From Pseudomonadota bacterium (GTDB taxonomy: Bacteria > Pseudomonadota > Gammaproteobacteria > Burkholderiales > Rhodocyclaceae), in the NCBI GenBank assembly GCA_018262195.1, contig JAGTRS010000038.1, positions 1 to 64,000 of the forward strand: DNA of 64,000 nt, given 5' to 3'. Below, in pieces: positions 31,316 through 41,991 of this stretch. The notes beneath the pieces were generated by a model. That model was not told where the DNA came from. It made no database searches and saw only the letters and a list, made by a program, of their open reading frames with translations. The first letter of the stretch is position 1. The number at the start of each line of letters is the position of its first letter. The position numbers and the translations under genes were made by a program.

Positions 31316-32401
31316 ATGGGCGCCCGCCAGCCGACCATATTGATTGTCGATGACACCCCCGAGAACCTCAGCGTTCTGGGTGAACTATTGCAGCCCACAT
31401 ATCGCGTACGGGCTGCAAACTCGGGACGGCGCGCCTTGCAGATTGCCTTGGGCGACCCTACCCCTGACCTGATTCTCCTTGATGTCATGATGCCGGAGAT
31501 GGATGGCTACGACGTTCTCGCCGAATTGCAGGCCTCCAGCCTCACCCGAGGCATACCGGTCATTTTCGTTACCGCAATGGATGGCACAGAAGACGAGGAG
31601 CGCGGCCTTGACCATGGCGCAGTGGACTACATCACCAAGCCAATCCGGCCCAGCATCGTGTTGGCCAGGGTGCGTACCCACCTTGAACTCAAGCAGGCCC
31701 GCGACATTCTCAGCGACCAGAACAGTTTTCTCGAAGCCGAAGTCATTCGCCGCATGGGCGAAAACCAGCTGATTCAGGAAGTCAGTATCCACGCGCTGGC
31801 GCGCCTTGCCGAGACCCGTGACCCGGAAACTGGCAAGCACCTGCGCCGCACCCAGGAATATGTCCTGACACTGGCCCGGGCGCTGCGCGACCATCCCCGT
31901 TTCACCCGCTACCTCGATGACCGGACAATCAACGCATTGGCCCAGTCTGCGCCATTGCACGACATCGGCAAGGTCGGCATCCCTGATTACATCCTGCTCA
32001 AACCCGGCAAACTGACACCGGAAGAGTGGGAGATCATGAAAACCCACGCCGAATTAGGCAGCAATGCCATCGCGCAGGCCGAAGAGGATGCTGAGAAACC
32101 GGTCGAGTTTCTCGCCATCGCCAAGCTGATTGCTCGCTCCCACCACGAAAAATGGGATGGCAGCGGCTATCCTGACCAACTCGCTGGCGACGACATCCCG
32201 ATTGCGGCACGGCTGATGGCGCTGGCCGACGTCTTTGACGCACTGACCTGCAAGCGGGTTTACAAACCTGCCTTTTCCTTCGATGACGCCTACCGCATCA
32301 TCGTTGATGGCAGTGGCAAGCACTTTGACCCGGATGTTGCCGACGCCTTCATTCGGGAATATGAAAACTTCATCACAATCGCCAAGACCTACGCTGAATA
32401 G
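31316..32401 (+). CDS. Response regulator with HD-GYP domain (c-di-GMP phosphodiesterase)
   Basis: The 361-residue protein has a receiver domain (1-125) with phospho-acceptor Asp 56 in LILLDVMMPEMDG and Lys in YITKPIRP. A short helix leads to the HD-GYP domain (about 150-355) with HDIGK (His 215, Asp 216), HHEKWDGSGYP and GYP at 284-286. The family hydrolyses cyclic di-GMP to pGpG/GMP, and all key motifs seem present. GGAGAG precedes ATG. The adjacent sensor kinase (32545-37230) has its own receiver and Hpt domains and is a plausible partner. Orn upstream could remove pGpG. Confidence 0.93.
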   Translation: MGARQPTILIVDDTPENLSVLGELLQPTYRVRAANSGRRALQIALGDPTPDLILLDVMMPEMDGYDVLAELQASSLTRGIPVIFVTAMDGTEDEERGLDHGAVDYITKPIRPSIVLARVRTHLELKQARDILSDQNSFLEAEVIRRMGENQLIQEVSIHALARLAETRDPETGKHLRRTQEYVLTLARALRDHPRFTRYLDDRTINALAQSAPLHDIGKVGIPDYILLKPGKLTPEEWEIMKTHAELGSNAIAQAEEDAEKPVEFLAIAKLIARSHHEKWDGSGYPDQLAGDDIPIAARLMALADVFDALTCKRVYKPAFSFDDAYRIIVDGSGKHFDPDVADAFIREYENFITIAKTYAE

Positions 32402-32544
32402 GCCATGCCCCCTACCCTGCCGGACTGGATATGGCTCGCTTTGAAGCGCAAGACACTGCGAATTCGAAACCCGTTCTCCGCTGAAGTCGCAAGTCCGTAG
32501 AAAACATCCGGCAATCGGTCACGCCAAGTAGCCAATACTCACTC

Positions 32545-35500
32545 ATGCACACCATTCCATCCTCTACCCTTGGCGACATCATGACCAGCGATGTGCGCAG
32601 CCTGCCGCCGCAAGCAACGCTGGAGGACGCCGCCAGACTGATGGCCGCTGAGCACATTTCCAGCCTGCTGGTGATCGCCGATGGCGTGGCACTGGGCATC
32701 GTGACCGAAAGTACTATCCTCCGCGCCCTCCATGCCCACCACCCGCGGGAAACACGTCTCGATGCGATCATGTCGCATCCTCTGATCACTGCACCCTGCG
32801 ATCTGGATCTGATCAGCGCCCGACGCCTGGTCGAAGATCGCAACATCCGGCATCTGGTGGTCGAAGATGCCAGCGGCAATGTGGCGGGGATTGTCAGCGA
32901 CACCGACTTCCGCCTGCATCTGGGCACCGCAGCCTTCCGGCATCTCCGAACGCTGGAAGGCATCATGGATCGTCAGATTCCGAAACTTCCGCCTGATGCA
33001 CAACTCGATCAGGCCATTTCCTGCATGATCGACAATGCGGCTGACTATCTGATTGTCAGCGAGGATGACAGCCCGCTTGGCATTCTGACCGAACGCGACA
33101 TACCGCGCCTGCTCGACAAGTTCCTTACCCCGCAGAATATCCCCTTGCGGGACACCATGAGCGCCCCGTTGCGCAGCGTCAACGTAGAGACCTCGGTGAC
33201 TGGTGCCCTGGAAGCGATGAACCGCTTCCGCCTCAGGCATATGATCGTCCTCGACAACAACGGAAAGATTCTCGGTGTTGTCAGCCAGCGCCGGCTATTC
33301 GAACAACTGGCCCTTGAGCGGCTGGAAAATGCCCTGCATCAGGTCCAGCAGGAGCGTGATCGACTTCGCCTGGAGGCCCACCTCCAGCTGGCACTTGATG
33401 TCGGTGGCGCCGGTAGCTGGGAATACCAGCACGACATCGACCATCACATCGTCAGTGACGGCATCCTTGCCCTGCTCGGATGCACCGTGGACGAAGCCCC
33501 GAGAACACTCGCCCAGTGGCAGGATCGCATCCATCCGGAAGACCGCCATCTGTTGCAGGACGCCGTCAGCAAGGTCAGCGCTAACAAGGCGATCTCCCAA
33601 CAGCTCGAATATCGTATCCGCCATCAGGATGGGCACTGGTTGTGGATCGAGGATCGCAGTTGCGTCACCGAGCGCAATGTCGATGGCAGCCCGAAAGTAA
33701 CTGCCGGCGTTCTGAACGACATTACCGAACGCGAGCTTGCCCGGCAGCAAATAACCCGCCAGAACCGTGCTCTTCGCCTGATGACCGGCGTTGCCCAGAT
33801 CCTTGCACGCTATACCGACGAGCAGCAGATGCTGGCCGAAGTTTGCACAATCGTCGTCGAAATCGGTGGCTACCTGATGGCCTGGGTCGGCGAAGCAAAG
33901 CACGATGAAGAGAAAAGCATCGTGCCGACCGCCGAGTCAGGCATGACCCGGGACTACCTGAACCAACTGAACATTAGCTGGGCTGACGCCCCAAACGGCC
34001 AAGGCCCGACCGGGCGTGCCATCCGTACGGGCGTACCGAGCATCATTCGCGACATCGAAACCGATCCTTCATTCGCACCGTGGCGAGAAGCGGCGCAGCC
34101 GCTCGGCTTTCGCTCCTCGATCGCCCTTCCATTGCGTATCGAAGGGAAGATCGTTTGCGCCCTGAATCTTTACTCGACCAGAATCGATCCTTTTGACGAT
34201 GAAGAAATCGCCCTCCTCTGCAATCTGGCCGGCGAACTCGGCGTCGGGATCAGCATGCAGCGATCGCGCCAGACCCTCGCGCACAGTGAAGAAATGCTGC
34301 TTCAGGCGCAACGACTGGCCCGACTCGGCCACTTCACCTTCGATGCGGCTACTGACACCCTGCGCGGCTCACCCACACACAACGAATTATTCGGCATTGA
34401 AGCCGGCATCGCAATCGACACCGACACCTGGCTGGCACTGATTCATCCCGATGACCGCAAGCGCATGGCCGACTACTCGCGGGACCACGTTTTCCGCGGC
34501 CGGCAGACCTTCGATACCGAATACCGCATCATCCGCCGCGATGATGGCCAAGAACGGTGGCTGCACGGTGCCGGCCAGATCGAAATCGGCCGTGATGGCC
34601 GGGTCGCCCGTCTGTTCGGCACCAGCCAGGACATCACCGAACGCAAGCAGTTCGAACAACGTCTGAGCCAGAACGAGGCCGCGCTGAAAGAAGCGCAGGC
34701 GATCGCCCACCTCGGTAGCTGGACACTGGACATCTCCAGCGACCACCTGACCTGGAGCGACGAGGTTTACAAGATATTTGGTGTCGCCAAAGATCAGCCG
34801 TTGCGAATTGCCGACTTTCTTGACCGTATTCACCCGGATGACCGCGATCGCGTGCTCGCCGACTGGAATGCTGCACTACAGGGACAGCCCTACGACAGCG
34901 AGCACCGGATCACGATTGACCAGCAGGTACGCTGGGTGCGCGAACGGGCGCATATCCGCACCAATGAAATCGGCGAAGCGGTCTCCGCGGTCGGCACCGT
35001 GCAGGATGTCACCGAGCGCCGGAAATCCGAGGAGCAATTGCGCAAGCTCTCGCTGGCCATCGAACAGAGCCCGCACAGCATTGTCATCACCAACCTCGCG
35101 GCCGAGATCGAGTACGTCAATGAAGCCTTTGTACTCAATACCGGTTATTCCCGTGACGAAGCCATTGGCAGCAATCCAAGCGTGCTGCACTCCGGAATGA
35201 CACCCGGGGAATCCTATAGTGAGCTGTGGAATACCTTGAAACGCGGTGAAGTCTGGCATGGCGAATTCATGAACCGGCGCAAGGATGGTTCAATCTACGA
35301 AGAGTTTGCGATCATCTCGCCGGTGCGTCAGCCGGATGGACGAATCACCAACTATCTCGCGATCAAGGAAGACATCACCGAGAAAAAACGCATCCAGTCC
35401 GAGCTGGAGACCTACCGACAGCATCTGGAAAAACTGGTCGCCGAGCGCACCGAACAATTGAACCATGCCAAGGATGAGGCCGAATCGGCCAGCCGGGCAA

Positions 35501-37230
35501 AAACGGCCTTCCTGGCCAATATGAGCCACGAGATCCGGACACCGATGAACGCCATCATCGGCCTCACCCATCTTGCCCAGCGCAACACCAGCGATCCTGA
35601 ACAGCACAAACGCCTGAGCAAGGTATCGGATGCCGCGCATCACCTGATGTCCATCATCAACGATGTGCTCGACATTTCGAAGATCGAAGCGGACAAACTG
35701 CTGCTCGAAAATACCGATTTCTCGCTGGCCCAGGTCTGCTCCACTGCCTGTGAGCTGGTCGCCCAGCGTGCTGAAGCGAAGCATCTGCCCGTGTCCTGCG
35801 TACTCGACCCGATGTTGCCCCCAACGCTGTGCGGCGATCCGCTGCGTGTCCAGCAGATTCTGATCAACTTCCTGTCGAATGCCATCAAATTCACTGATCA
35901 CGGCACCATTCAAATCCGTGCGCATCTACTCGAACAAGCCGGAAGTAGCATCCTGATCCGCTGCGAAGTCAGCGACACCGGCATTGGCATCGCACCGGAA
36001 GAACAGGGAAGGCTCTTCCAGCCATTTGAGCAGGGTGACACCTCGACCACCCGTCGCTATGGCGGCACGGGGCTTGGGCTGGCGATCAGCCGGCGCCTGG
36101 CGGAAGCCATGGACGGCGAAATCGGTGTCGAAAGCGAACCCGGTCGTGGCAGCACCTTCTGGTTTACAGCGCGCCTATCGACTGTTGTTAGCGTAAGCCA
36201 CTCTCCAGCGACCGCCCACCCTTCGAGCGCTCCCCAGCTTGGCGCACACATTCTGCTGGCCGAAGACAACGCGATCAATGCCGAAGTTGCCGGCGACCTG
36301 CTACATAGCGCCGGCTTCAAGGTCGATCTGGCGAAAGATGGGGCAGAAGCCCTGAGTCTTGCCCGCCGCCAACACTACGACCTGATCCTGATGGACATGC
36401 AAATGCCCGTCATGGATGGCCTGGAAGCCACCCGGCAGATCCGTACCCTGCCCGGCTGGGGAAAGATCCCCATCCTTGCCATGACCGCCAATGCTTTCGA
36501 CGAAGACCGGGACACCTGCCTTGCCGCGGGCATGAACGACCACGTTGCAAAGCCTGTCGCACCGGATGTGCTTTACGCGGCACTGGCCCGCTGGCTGCCG
36601 ACACGGTCGCTCAACCAGGTTTCGACCGAAAGCAGCCGCGATGCGCCGGATATGCTGGCCAACATCGCTGGACTGGATAGCCATTTCGGTCTTCAAGCAG
36701 TGCGTGGCCGACTGGACAGCTACCTCCGCCTGCTCGGCAAATTTTCCGAAAATCACCTCAATGATTTTTCAAGCATTCGTAGCAATCTTGTTGCCGGCAA
36801 CCTCGATGAGGCACGCCGCCTGGCCCACTCGCTGAAAGGTGTCTCTGCCACGCTCGGAGCCGTGCAAATCAACAAGACCTCGATGGCGCTCGAACTGGCC
36901 ATTAAGGAGGGGCGTCCGATCAGCTCGATCGAACCACTGATCGAGCAGACCGAAGATGCCTATCTGTCGCTCCACAACCAACTGACCATGCTCAAGGCCA
37001 ATGAGCAGGCCGGTGCCAATGTGGGTGATGCCTCAGCCACCGCCGCCCTGCTCGAACACGTCCGGCGCGAACTGCAGCAAGGCGAAATCAGTGTTCAGGA
37101 ACTGGTTCGTCAGCAGGCCAAAACCCTGCAACAGGTTCTTGGCCCAGCCTACCCGGAGTTCGAAGGACTGGTTTCATCGTTCGACTTCGAGGATGCCCTG
37201 GTTTTCCTCGATCAGTATCGGATCAGGTAA
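32545..37230 (+). CDS. Hybrid sensor histidine kinase: 4 CBS, PAS, GAF, 3 PAS, HisKA, HATPase, REC, Hpt
   Basis: The 1561-residue protein has no transmembrane helix I can see. It starts with four CBS motifs in two pairs (about 1-255), then a coiled coil, a PAS/PAC (about 285-405), a GAF (about 415-575), three PAS/PAC units (about 585-715, 725-845, 850-965), a coiled coil, HisKA with His 995 in [11 protein letters not shown], a HATPase with NAIKFTD, DTGIGI and [10 protein letters not shown], a receiver with Asp 1284, and an Hpt with His 1428 in LAHSLKG. A soluble CBS tandem suggests adenine-nucleotide sensing, while GAF/PAS may sense redox or small ligands. It may control the neighbouring HD-GYP protein. 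It overlaps the convergent flavoprotein by eight bases. I see no clear ribosome-binding site. Confidence 0.92.
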   Translation: MHTIPSSTLGDIMTSDVRSLPPQATLEDAARLMAAEHISSLLVIADGVALGIVTESTILRALHAHHPRETRLDAIMSHPLITAPCDLDLISARRLVEDRNIRHLVVEDASGNVAGIVSDTDFRLHLGTAAFRHLRTLEGIMDRQIPKLPPDAQLDQAISCMIDNAADYLIVSEDDSPLGILTERDIPRLLDKFLTPQNIPLRDTMSAPLRSVNVETSVTGALEAMNRFRLRHMIVLDNNGKILGVVSQRRLFEQLALERLENALHQVQQERDRLRLEAHLQLALDVGGAGSWEYQHDIDHHIVSDGILALLGCTVDEAPRTLAQWQDRIHPEDRHLLQDAVSKVSANKAISQQLEYRIRHQDGHWLWIEDRSCVTERNVDGSPKVTAGVLNDITERELARQQITRQNRALRLMTGVAQILARYTDEQQMLAEVCTIVVEIGGYLMAWVGEAKHDEEKSIVPTAESGMTRDYLNQLNISWADAPNGQGPTGRAIRTGVPSIIRDIETDPSFAPWREAAQPLGFRSSIALPLRIEGKIVCALNLYSTRIDPFDDEEIALLCNLAGELGVGISMQRSRQTLAHSEEMLLQAQRLARLGHFTFDAATDTLRGSPTHNELFGIEAGIAIDTDTWLALIHPDDRKRMADYSRDHVFRGRQTFDTEYRIIRRDDGQERWLHGAGQIEIGRDGRVARLFGTSQDITERKQFEQRLSQNEAALKEAQAIAHLGSWTLDISSDHLTWSDEVYKIFGVAKDQPLRIADFLDRIHPDDRDRVLADWNAALQGQPYDSEHRITIDQQVRWVRERAHIRTNEIGEAVSAVGTVQDVTERRKSEEQLRKLSLAIEQSPHSIVITNLAAEIEYVNEAFVLNTGYSRDEAIGSNPSVLHSGMTPGESYSELWNTLKRGEVWHGEFMNRRKDGSIYEEFAIISPVRQPDGRITNYLAIKEDITEKKRIQSELETYRQHLEKLVAERTEQLNHAKDEAESASRAKTAFLANMSHEIRTPMNAIIGLTHLAQRNTSDPEQHKRLSKVSDAAHHLMSIINDVLDISKIEADKLLLENTDFSLAQVCSTACELVAQRAEAKHLPVSCVLDPMLPPTLCGDPLRVQQILINFLSNAIKFTDHGTIQIRAHLLEQAGSSILIRCEVSDTGIGIAPEEQGRLFQPFEQGDTSTTRRYGGTGLGLAISRRLAEAMDGEIGVESEPGRGSTFWFTARLSTVVSVSHSPATAHPSSAPQLGAHILLAEDNAINAEVAGDLLHSAGFKVDLAKDGAEALSLARRQHYDLILMDMQMPVMDGLEATRQIRTLPGWGKIPILAMTANAFDEDRDTCLAAGMNDHVAKPVAPDVLYAALARWLPTRSLNQVSTESSRDAPDMLANIAGLDSHFGLQAVRGRLDSYLRLLGKFSENHLNDFSSIRSNLVAGNLDEARRLAHSLKGVSATLGAVQINKTSMALELAIKEGRPISSIEPLIEQTEDAYLSLHNQLTMLKANEQAGANVGDASATAALLEHVRRELQQGEISVQELVRQQAKTLQQVLGPAYPEFEGLVSSFDFEDALVFLDQYRIR

Positions 37231-38443
37231 GACCTTGCCCGTCGAGCCAATGCCGCACCCCCAAGCCAGCGGCGTGGCCGCTGGACAGGCAGGCGGTGAG
37301 AAGATAGCCGCCCGTCGGGGCGTCCCAGTCGAGCATTTCCCCGGCACAGAAAACACCGGGGTGAGCACGCAGCATCAGGCGCTCGTCCAGAGCTTCGAAA
37401 GCCACACCGCCGGCTGTACTGATCGCCTCATCGATCGGCCGCGTTGCCACCACCGGTAGCGGCAGGGCCTTGATCGCAGCGGCCAGGCTGGCGGCAGCAT
37501 TCAAGGTCTCTGTCGGGCAAAATTCCCTGAGCAGTGCTGCCTTGACGCCCTCGATACCGGCACGCCGGCGCAGATGGCTGGCCAGCGTATCCCGGCCACG
37601 TGGCCGGGAGAGTTCAAGCGTCAGCTTTTCCAGACTGCGGCCAGGCGCCAGGTCCAGCGTCAGCGCTGCCCGGCCATCGCGTTCCAGCCCATCACGCAGC
37701 GCTGCCGACAAGGCGTAGATCAGCCCACCCTCGATGCCAGTGGCGGTAATGTTGAATTCGCCTTGCTGCCGCTGCGCTCCCACCGAGGCAATCACTGCCT
37801 TGACCGGCTCACCGGCGAAACGCTCGCTGAAATAGGCACTCCAGGCCACATCAAACCCGCAATTGCTCGGTTTCAGTGGCGCCACCTGCACTCCGTGCTC
37901 GAGCAGCAGAGGCACCCAGGCGCCATCGGAACCCAGTTTGGCCCAGCTGCCACCACCGAGAGCAAGAACGACGGCATCTGCCTCGATATCGATGTCACCG
38001 GTTGGCGTCGCGAATCGCAGGCGGCCATCCTTCCAGCCAAGCCAGCGATGACGGACATGGAAATGCACGCCCTGGCTGCGCAGGCGATGCAGCCAGGCCC
38101 GAAGCAATGGTGCCGCTTTCATTTCGATCGGAAAAACCCGGCCGGAAGTGCCGACGAAGGTTTCAATACCCAGCCCGCGACTCCAGTCCCGCAGTTGGGT
38201 TGGCCCGAACACATCAAGCAGTGGTGCGATCTGTGCTGACCGCTGGCCGTAGCGACGGACAAAATCGACCAGCGGTTCGGAATGGGTGATGTTCATGCCC
38301 CCCTTGCCGGCCATCAGGAACTTGCGGCCAACCGAAGGCATCGTATCGAATACTGCCACCGCCACATTTTCTGCTGCGGCGATTACTTCAGCCGCCATCA
38401 AGCCTGCTGGTCCGCCGCCGATGATGACGACGCGCTTCGTCAT
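37223..38443 (-). CDS. NAD(P)/FAD-dependent flavoprotein (HI0933/PP4765 family)
   Basis: The 406-residue protein has an N-terminal dinucleotide-binding motif [17 protein letters not shown], the family segment [18 protein letters not shown], an inner domain with [14 protein letters not shown] and the C-terminal FAD motif [17 protein letters not shown]. The family (TIGR03862-like) is an uncharacterised branch of the HI0933/BaiN oxidoreductases; a second member is at 53937-55151. The substrate is unknown. It overlaps the transglutaminase gene (38440) by four bases, so it may be in the same transcript. Confidence 0.88.
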   Translation of the reverse strand: MTKRVVIIGGGPAGLMAAEVIAAAENVAVAVFDTMPSVGRKFLMAGKGGMNITHSEPLVDFVRRYGQRSAQIAPLLDVFGPTQLRDWSRGLGIETFVGTSGRVFPIEMKAAPLLRAWLHRLRSQGVHFHVRHRWLGWKDGRLRFATPTGDIDIEADAVVLALGGGSWAKLGSDGAWVPLLLEHGVQVAPLKPSNCGFDVAWSAYFSERFAGEPVKAVIASVGAQRQQGEFNITATGIEGGLIYALSAALRDGLERDGRAALTLDLAPGRSLEKLTLELSRPRGRDTLASHLRRRAGIEGVKAALLREFCPTETLNAAASLAAAIKALPLPVVATRPIDEAISTAGGVAFEALDERLMLRAHPGVFCAGEMLDWDAPTGGYLLTACLSSGHAAGLGVRHWLDGQGLT

Positions 38444-39405
38444 GCTTCGTCGGCTTCGGCGTCCGGATCGTCGAGCAGCTCATCGGGGATTTCTTCCTCG
38501 TCGAGCGGGACAACGGTAACGGCAACATCGGGTTCGGTGCCGCCGCCGCCAAGAATGATGCCGCGCAGCGGCGAGATATCGGAAAAATCACGCCCGAAGG
38601 CCAGGGTGATGTGCTCGGTATCCGGAAGCAAGTCGTTGGTCGGATCGAAATCAACCCAGTCGCTGCCATCCTCCTGGCTGCCCGGCGAATACACCGACAC
38701 CCAGGCATGTGAGGCATCGGCGCCAATCAGGCGCGGCTTGCCCGGTGGCGGGCGAGTCAGCAGGTAGCCGCTGACATAGCGGGCAGCCAGCCCCATGGCT
38801 CGCAGGCAGGCGATCATCAGGTGCGCAAAGTCCTGGCAGACGCCGCGCTTGTTCTCGAGCACCTCAAGCACCGGGGTGGACACCGTGGTTGCCTCGGGGT
38901 CGAAGGTAAATTCGCGAAAGATCTTTGCCATCAGCGCCTTGGCGCCGACCAGAACCGGCCGCTTCGGCGGGAAGCAGTCGGCGGCGTAGGCGGCCAGCTC
39001 GTGCTTGACCCGCACATGCGGGCTTTCAAACAGGAAGCGCGTGGCGTCAAGATCTTCCGGCAATGGGTCCGTCGAGTCGTAAGCCAGCCGGTCACGCACC
39101 TCTTCCCAGGGCAGGGACTTTTCCAGATCTTTCGGCAGATGCGGCATCACGGCAACGGTCATCACCGAACGGATGAAGAGCATTTCGTGCGGCGCATGGA
39201 AGGCAACCCAGGTCACCGGATTGCCGAAGGCATCGCGTCCGTCGCGTCGCCAGGTGGGGGCCGGCTCGATGTCGATGCGCTGTTCTTCCACCTGTTGCCA
39301 TTCGAGAATGCGCGGAGAAAGGTGGAGTTGCTGCTGCGACAGGGAAACCCGGCTGCCATAGTCGTAGCGGGTTTCGTGCAGGACGCGGTAACGAACGGGA
39401 TCCAT
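38440..39405 (-). CDS. Transglutaminase-like protein (amidoligase operon 1)
   Basis: The 321-residue protein has a bacterial transglutaminase N-terminal domain (about 5-90) and a transglutaminase core with Cys 190 in NKRGVCQDFAH, His 233 in ASHAWVSV and Asp 254 in DFDPTND, so the Cys-His-Asp triad is intact. The C-terminal tail is very acidic. It probably acts as an amide-bond hydrolase or transferase on peptides rather than as a classic crosslinker. It starts two bases after the ATP-grasp/alpha-E fusion and is the third gene of the operon. Confidence 0.9.
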   Translation of the reverse strand: MDPVRYRVLHETRYDYGSRVSLSQQQLHLSPRILEWQQVEEQRIDIEPAPTWRRDGRDAFGNPVTWVAFHAPHEMLFIRSVMTVAVMPHLPKDLEKSLPWEEVRDRLAYDSTDPLPEDLDATRFLFESPHVRVKHELAAYAADCFPPKRPVLVGAKALMAKIFREFTFDPEATTVSTPVLEVLENKRGVCQDFAHLMIACLRAMGLAARYVSGYLLTRPPPGKPRLIGADASHAWVSVYSPGSQEDGSDWVDFDPTNDLLPDTEHITLAFGRDFSDISPLRGIILGGGGTEPDVAVTVVPLDEEEIPDELLDDPDAEADEA

Positions 39406-39407
39406 GG

Positions 39408-41927
39408 TCAGACCGCCATCGTCTGCCGGCTGACATCGCCGACATGGGTGAAGTAGCGCATGCCCAGCGCGCCTGAGAGCTGCGATGCGGCGCTATCAAG
39501 ACCTTGCAACAAGCTGGCAAGTTCTTCGCAGGGCGCCCATTCCTCCAGATTATCGAACTCGACGTTTTCCAGCCGCTCAAGATCAAACTTGTGCAGTCGC
39601 TCGAGCGCTTCGGCCAGCCCCTCACCGAAACTCACGCCAAGCTCGCGGGCCATGCGATCAAGATAACGCATCAGCACGCTGGCCTGGAAGACGACGCCGT
39701 GCGGGTTGCTGTCGTCGAACACCAGCAGGTCGATCACCGGCAGCAACTCCGGCTGACGCGAGTAGCGGGAGCGGTAGGTAATGATCGAATCAGACAGTTC
39801 GAGCAACCATTCCAGCGAACCGGCACCACGCGAAGATGGCATGCGCAGGAAATGAGCAACGCTCATCGCCAGGAACGAAAGCCGCTCCAGGCGCCGGCCG
39901 ATAATCAGGAAACGCCAGCCGTCATCGCGTGTCATGTTGTCCATGGCAAAGCCGGTCAGCGACGAGGAAATACCGAGGACTCGGTCGAGGAAGGCGATGG
40001 CTTCGGTCAGCGTCGGATGCACTTTCAGTGCCGCCTGCTGGTCGCGCTGCAGGCGGTTCAGCGAATGCCAGTGATCGAGCGACAGGCGCTCGCGCACATG
40101 CGTCGCCGACCACATCAGGCTGCGGATATTGCTGGCCAAGCCACCCGGTTGCGCCGGGTCATAGATGGCCTCCAGCAACTCGTGCTCGCTGCCTTCCTTG
40201 ACTTCACTGTCCTCGCCCAATTCCGGCAGTACCCCCAGATGCCGGGCCAGCTCCATCGCCCAGACGACGACCGGGGTTTTCTGACCACCGCCGACGACGA
40301 CACGTGAAAGCGCGACGCGCAGCATGCGGGCGCTATCGTCGAATCGTTCGGAGTAGCGACCGAGCCAGAACAGGTTTTCCACCACGCGGGAGCTCAGATT
40401 GGCGCCCGCCCGGACCAGGTCGCGCACGCCAACCGACGGCTTGAGCATGGAGAACTGGCTGACTGGGCCATTGGTCAGCACCCAGCAATCCTTAGAGGCA
40501 CCGCCGCGTTGCATCGAAATGATGCGCGTGCTGGCCCCGGTCGTCACCCGGGCCAAGCCACCCGGCATCACCGAATAGCCGTCCGGCGTCGTCACGGCGT
40601 AGGCGCGCAGGCCGACCGGACGAGCCAGCAGACGGCGCTCGTGCGCCCGGCTCCAGGTCGGCGCCTGCGACAGGTTGATCATTTCCTGAGCGACGTAGGC
40701 GTGCGGCCGTGCTTCGATGCGGCGCAGCATCTCTGCCCGCGCCTCACCCTTCAATTCATGCCCGAAGATCGGCTCCAGGTTCTGGGTCGGGTAAGCCGGC
40801 TTGATGACCAGGTCGTCGAAGTTTTCCTTGACGAAATCGAGGGCGGGCTTCTCGCCGCACCACCAGGTGGCGACCGACGGCATGGCCAGCTTTTCGCCCA
40901 GCAGGTGGCGGCAGATAGCGGGCAGGAAGCCCATCAGGGCGCCCGAAGCCAGCAGACCGCTGCCCAGCGCATTGGCGATGACGACGCGGCCAGCCCGCGC
41001 CACATTGACCAGACCCGGAATACCGAGCGCCGATTCGCCACGCAGTTCGAGGGGATCGCAGTAGGCATCGTCCTGACGACGCAGGATGACATGGACGCGC
41101 TTCAGGCCACGCAAGGTCTTCAGATAGACCGTCTCGCCACGAACCGTCAGATCCTGCCCCTCAACCAGCGGAAAACCAAGATAGCGGGCCAGATAGGCGT
41201 GTTCAAAATACGTTTCGTTGTACGGTCCGGGGGTCAGCAGCACCATGTGCGGCTGTTCATCACCATCGAGCGGGGCCAGAGCTGTCAGGCCATCGAGTTG
41301 ATCGCGGAAAAAGTCGGCAACGTGCTGAACGCGCAGGTCGCGGAACATTTCAGGAAACACCCGCGAGACAACCAGACGATTTTCCAGTGCGTAGCCCGCC
41401 CCCGAAGGCGCCTGCGTCCGGTCGGCAATAACCCACCAACGGCCGTTCGGCGAACGGGCCAGATCAACCGCGTAGTGGTGCAGCCAAATATCGCCGGGAG
41501 GTTTGATGCCCCGGCATGGCCACAGATAGCCGTGTTGCCCATAGACCAGCGCAGGCGGCAGCAGCCCCTCGGAGAGCAGCGTCTGGTCGCCATAGAGATC
41601 AGCCAGGATGGCGTTGAGCAAAGTCGCACGCTGCGCGACGGCAGCAGAAACCTCGGCCCATTCGTCGGGCGGAATGATCAGCGGTAGCGGATCGAGCGTC
41701 CATGGGCGGTCGGCGCCATTCGGATCGGCATAGACGTTGTAGGTAACACCATTTTCCTGAATCCGTTGCTCAGCAAAATCAAGACGACGGCGCATGTCGT
41801 CCGGCGCAAGCGCATCGAGATGGTTCAGGAACTGCTTCCAGTGTGGACGCACTGTCCCATCCGCCGACAACATTTCATCGTAACGGCGGGGGCTATTGGG
41901 GTAAATCGCGAGGAGGGTGCGAGCCAT
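39408..41927 (-). CDS. Circularly permuted type 2 ATP-grasp / alpha-E fusion protein
   Basis: The 839-residue protein fuses a circularly permuted ATP-grasp domain (about 75-480; segments NRLVVSRVFPEMFRDL, VLLTPGPYNETYFEH, LGSGLLASGALMGF, VPGGLAR-like PGGLARV) to an alpha-helical alpha-E domain (about 500-820; LSSRVVENLFWLGRYSERFDD). The pair is split into two genes at 56168-58531. ATP-grasp enzymes form amide or peptide bonds through acyl phosphates, and the predicted role is a peptide ligase, by family analysis rather than proof. It is the second gene of operon 1. Confidence 0.9.
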   Translation of the reverse strand: MARTLLAIYPNSPRRYDEMLSADGTVRPHWKQFLNHLDALAPDDMRRRLDFAEQRIQENGVTYNVYADPNGADRPWTLDPLPLIIPPDEWAEVSAAVAQRATLLNAILADLYGDQTLLSEGLLPPALVYGQHGYLWPCRGIKPPGDIWLHHYAVDLARSPNGRWWVIADRTQAPSGAGYALENRLVVSRVFPEMFRDLRVQHVADFFRDQLDGLTALAPLDGDEQPHMVLLTPGPYNETYFEHAYLARYLGFPLVEGQDLTVRGETVYLKTLRGLKRVHVILRRQDDAYCDPLELRGESALGIPGLVNVARAGRVVIANALGSGLLASGALMGFLPAICRHLLGEKLAMPSVATWWCGEKPALDFVKENFDDLVIKPAYPTQNLEPIFGHELKGEARAEMLRRIEARPHAYVAQEMINLSQAPTWSRAHERRLLARPVGLRAYAVTTPDGYSVMPGGLARVTTGASTRIISMQRGGASKDCWVLTNGPVSQFSMLKPSVGVRDLVRAGANLSSRVVENLFWLGRYSERFDDSARMLRVALSRVVVGGGQKTPVVVWAMELARHLGVLPELGEDSEVKEGSEHELLEAIYDPAQPGGLASNIRSLMWSATHVRERLSLDHWHSLNRLQRDQQAALKVHPTLTEAIAFLDRVLGISSSLTGFAMDNMTRDDGWRFLIIGRRLERLSFLAMSVAHFLRMPSSRGAGSLEWLLELSDSIITYRSRYSRQPELLPVIDLLVFDDSNPHGVVFQASVLMRYLDRMARELGVSFGEGLAEALERLHKFDLERLENVEFDNLEEWAPCEELASLLQGLDSAASQLSGALGMRYFTHVGDVSRQTMAV

Positions 41928-41944
41928 TTAATCTTTTATTAGCG

Positions 41945-41970
41945 AAAACAGGCCGTTTCCGGCCTGTTTT
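41945..41970. terminator. Hairpin between transglutaminase-DUF2126 and ATP-grasp/alpha-E genes
   Basis: AAAACAGGCC and GGCCTGTTTT form a 10-bp stem around GTTTCC, with a T4 end on either strand. It lies 21 bases past the long transglutaminase gene. It could act as a partial terminator that lowers downstream gene expression. Confidence 0.7.
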
Positions 41971-41991
41971 GCGGTCAACCCGAATTTTTCA

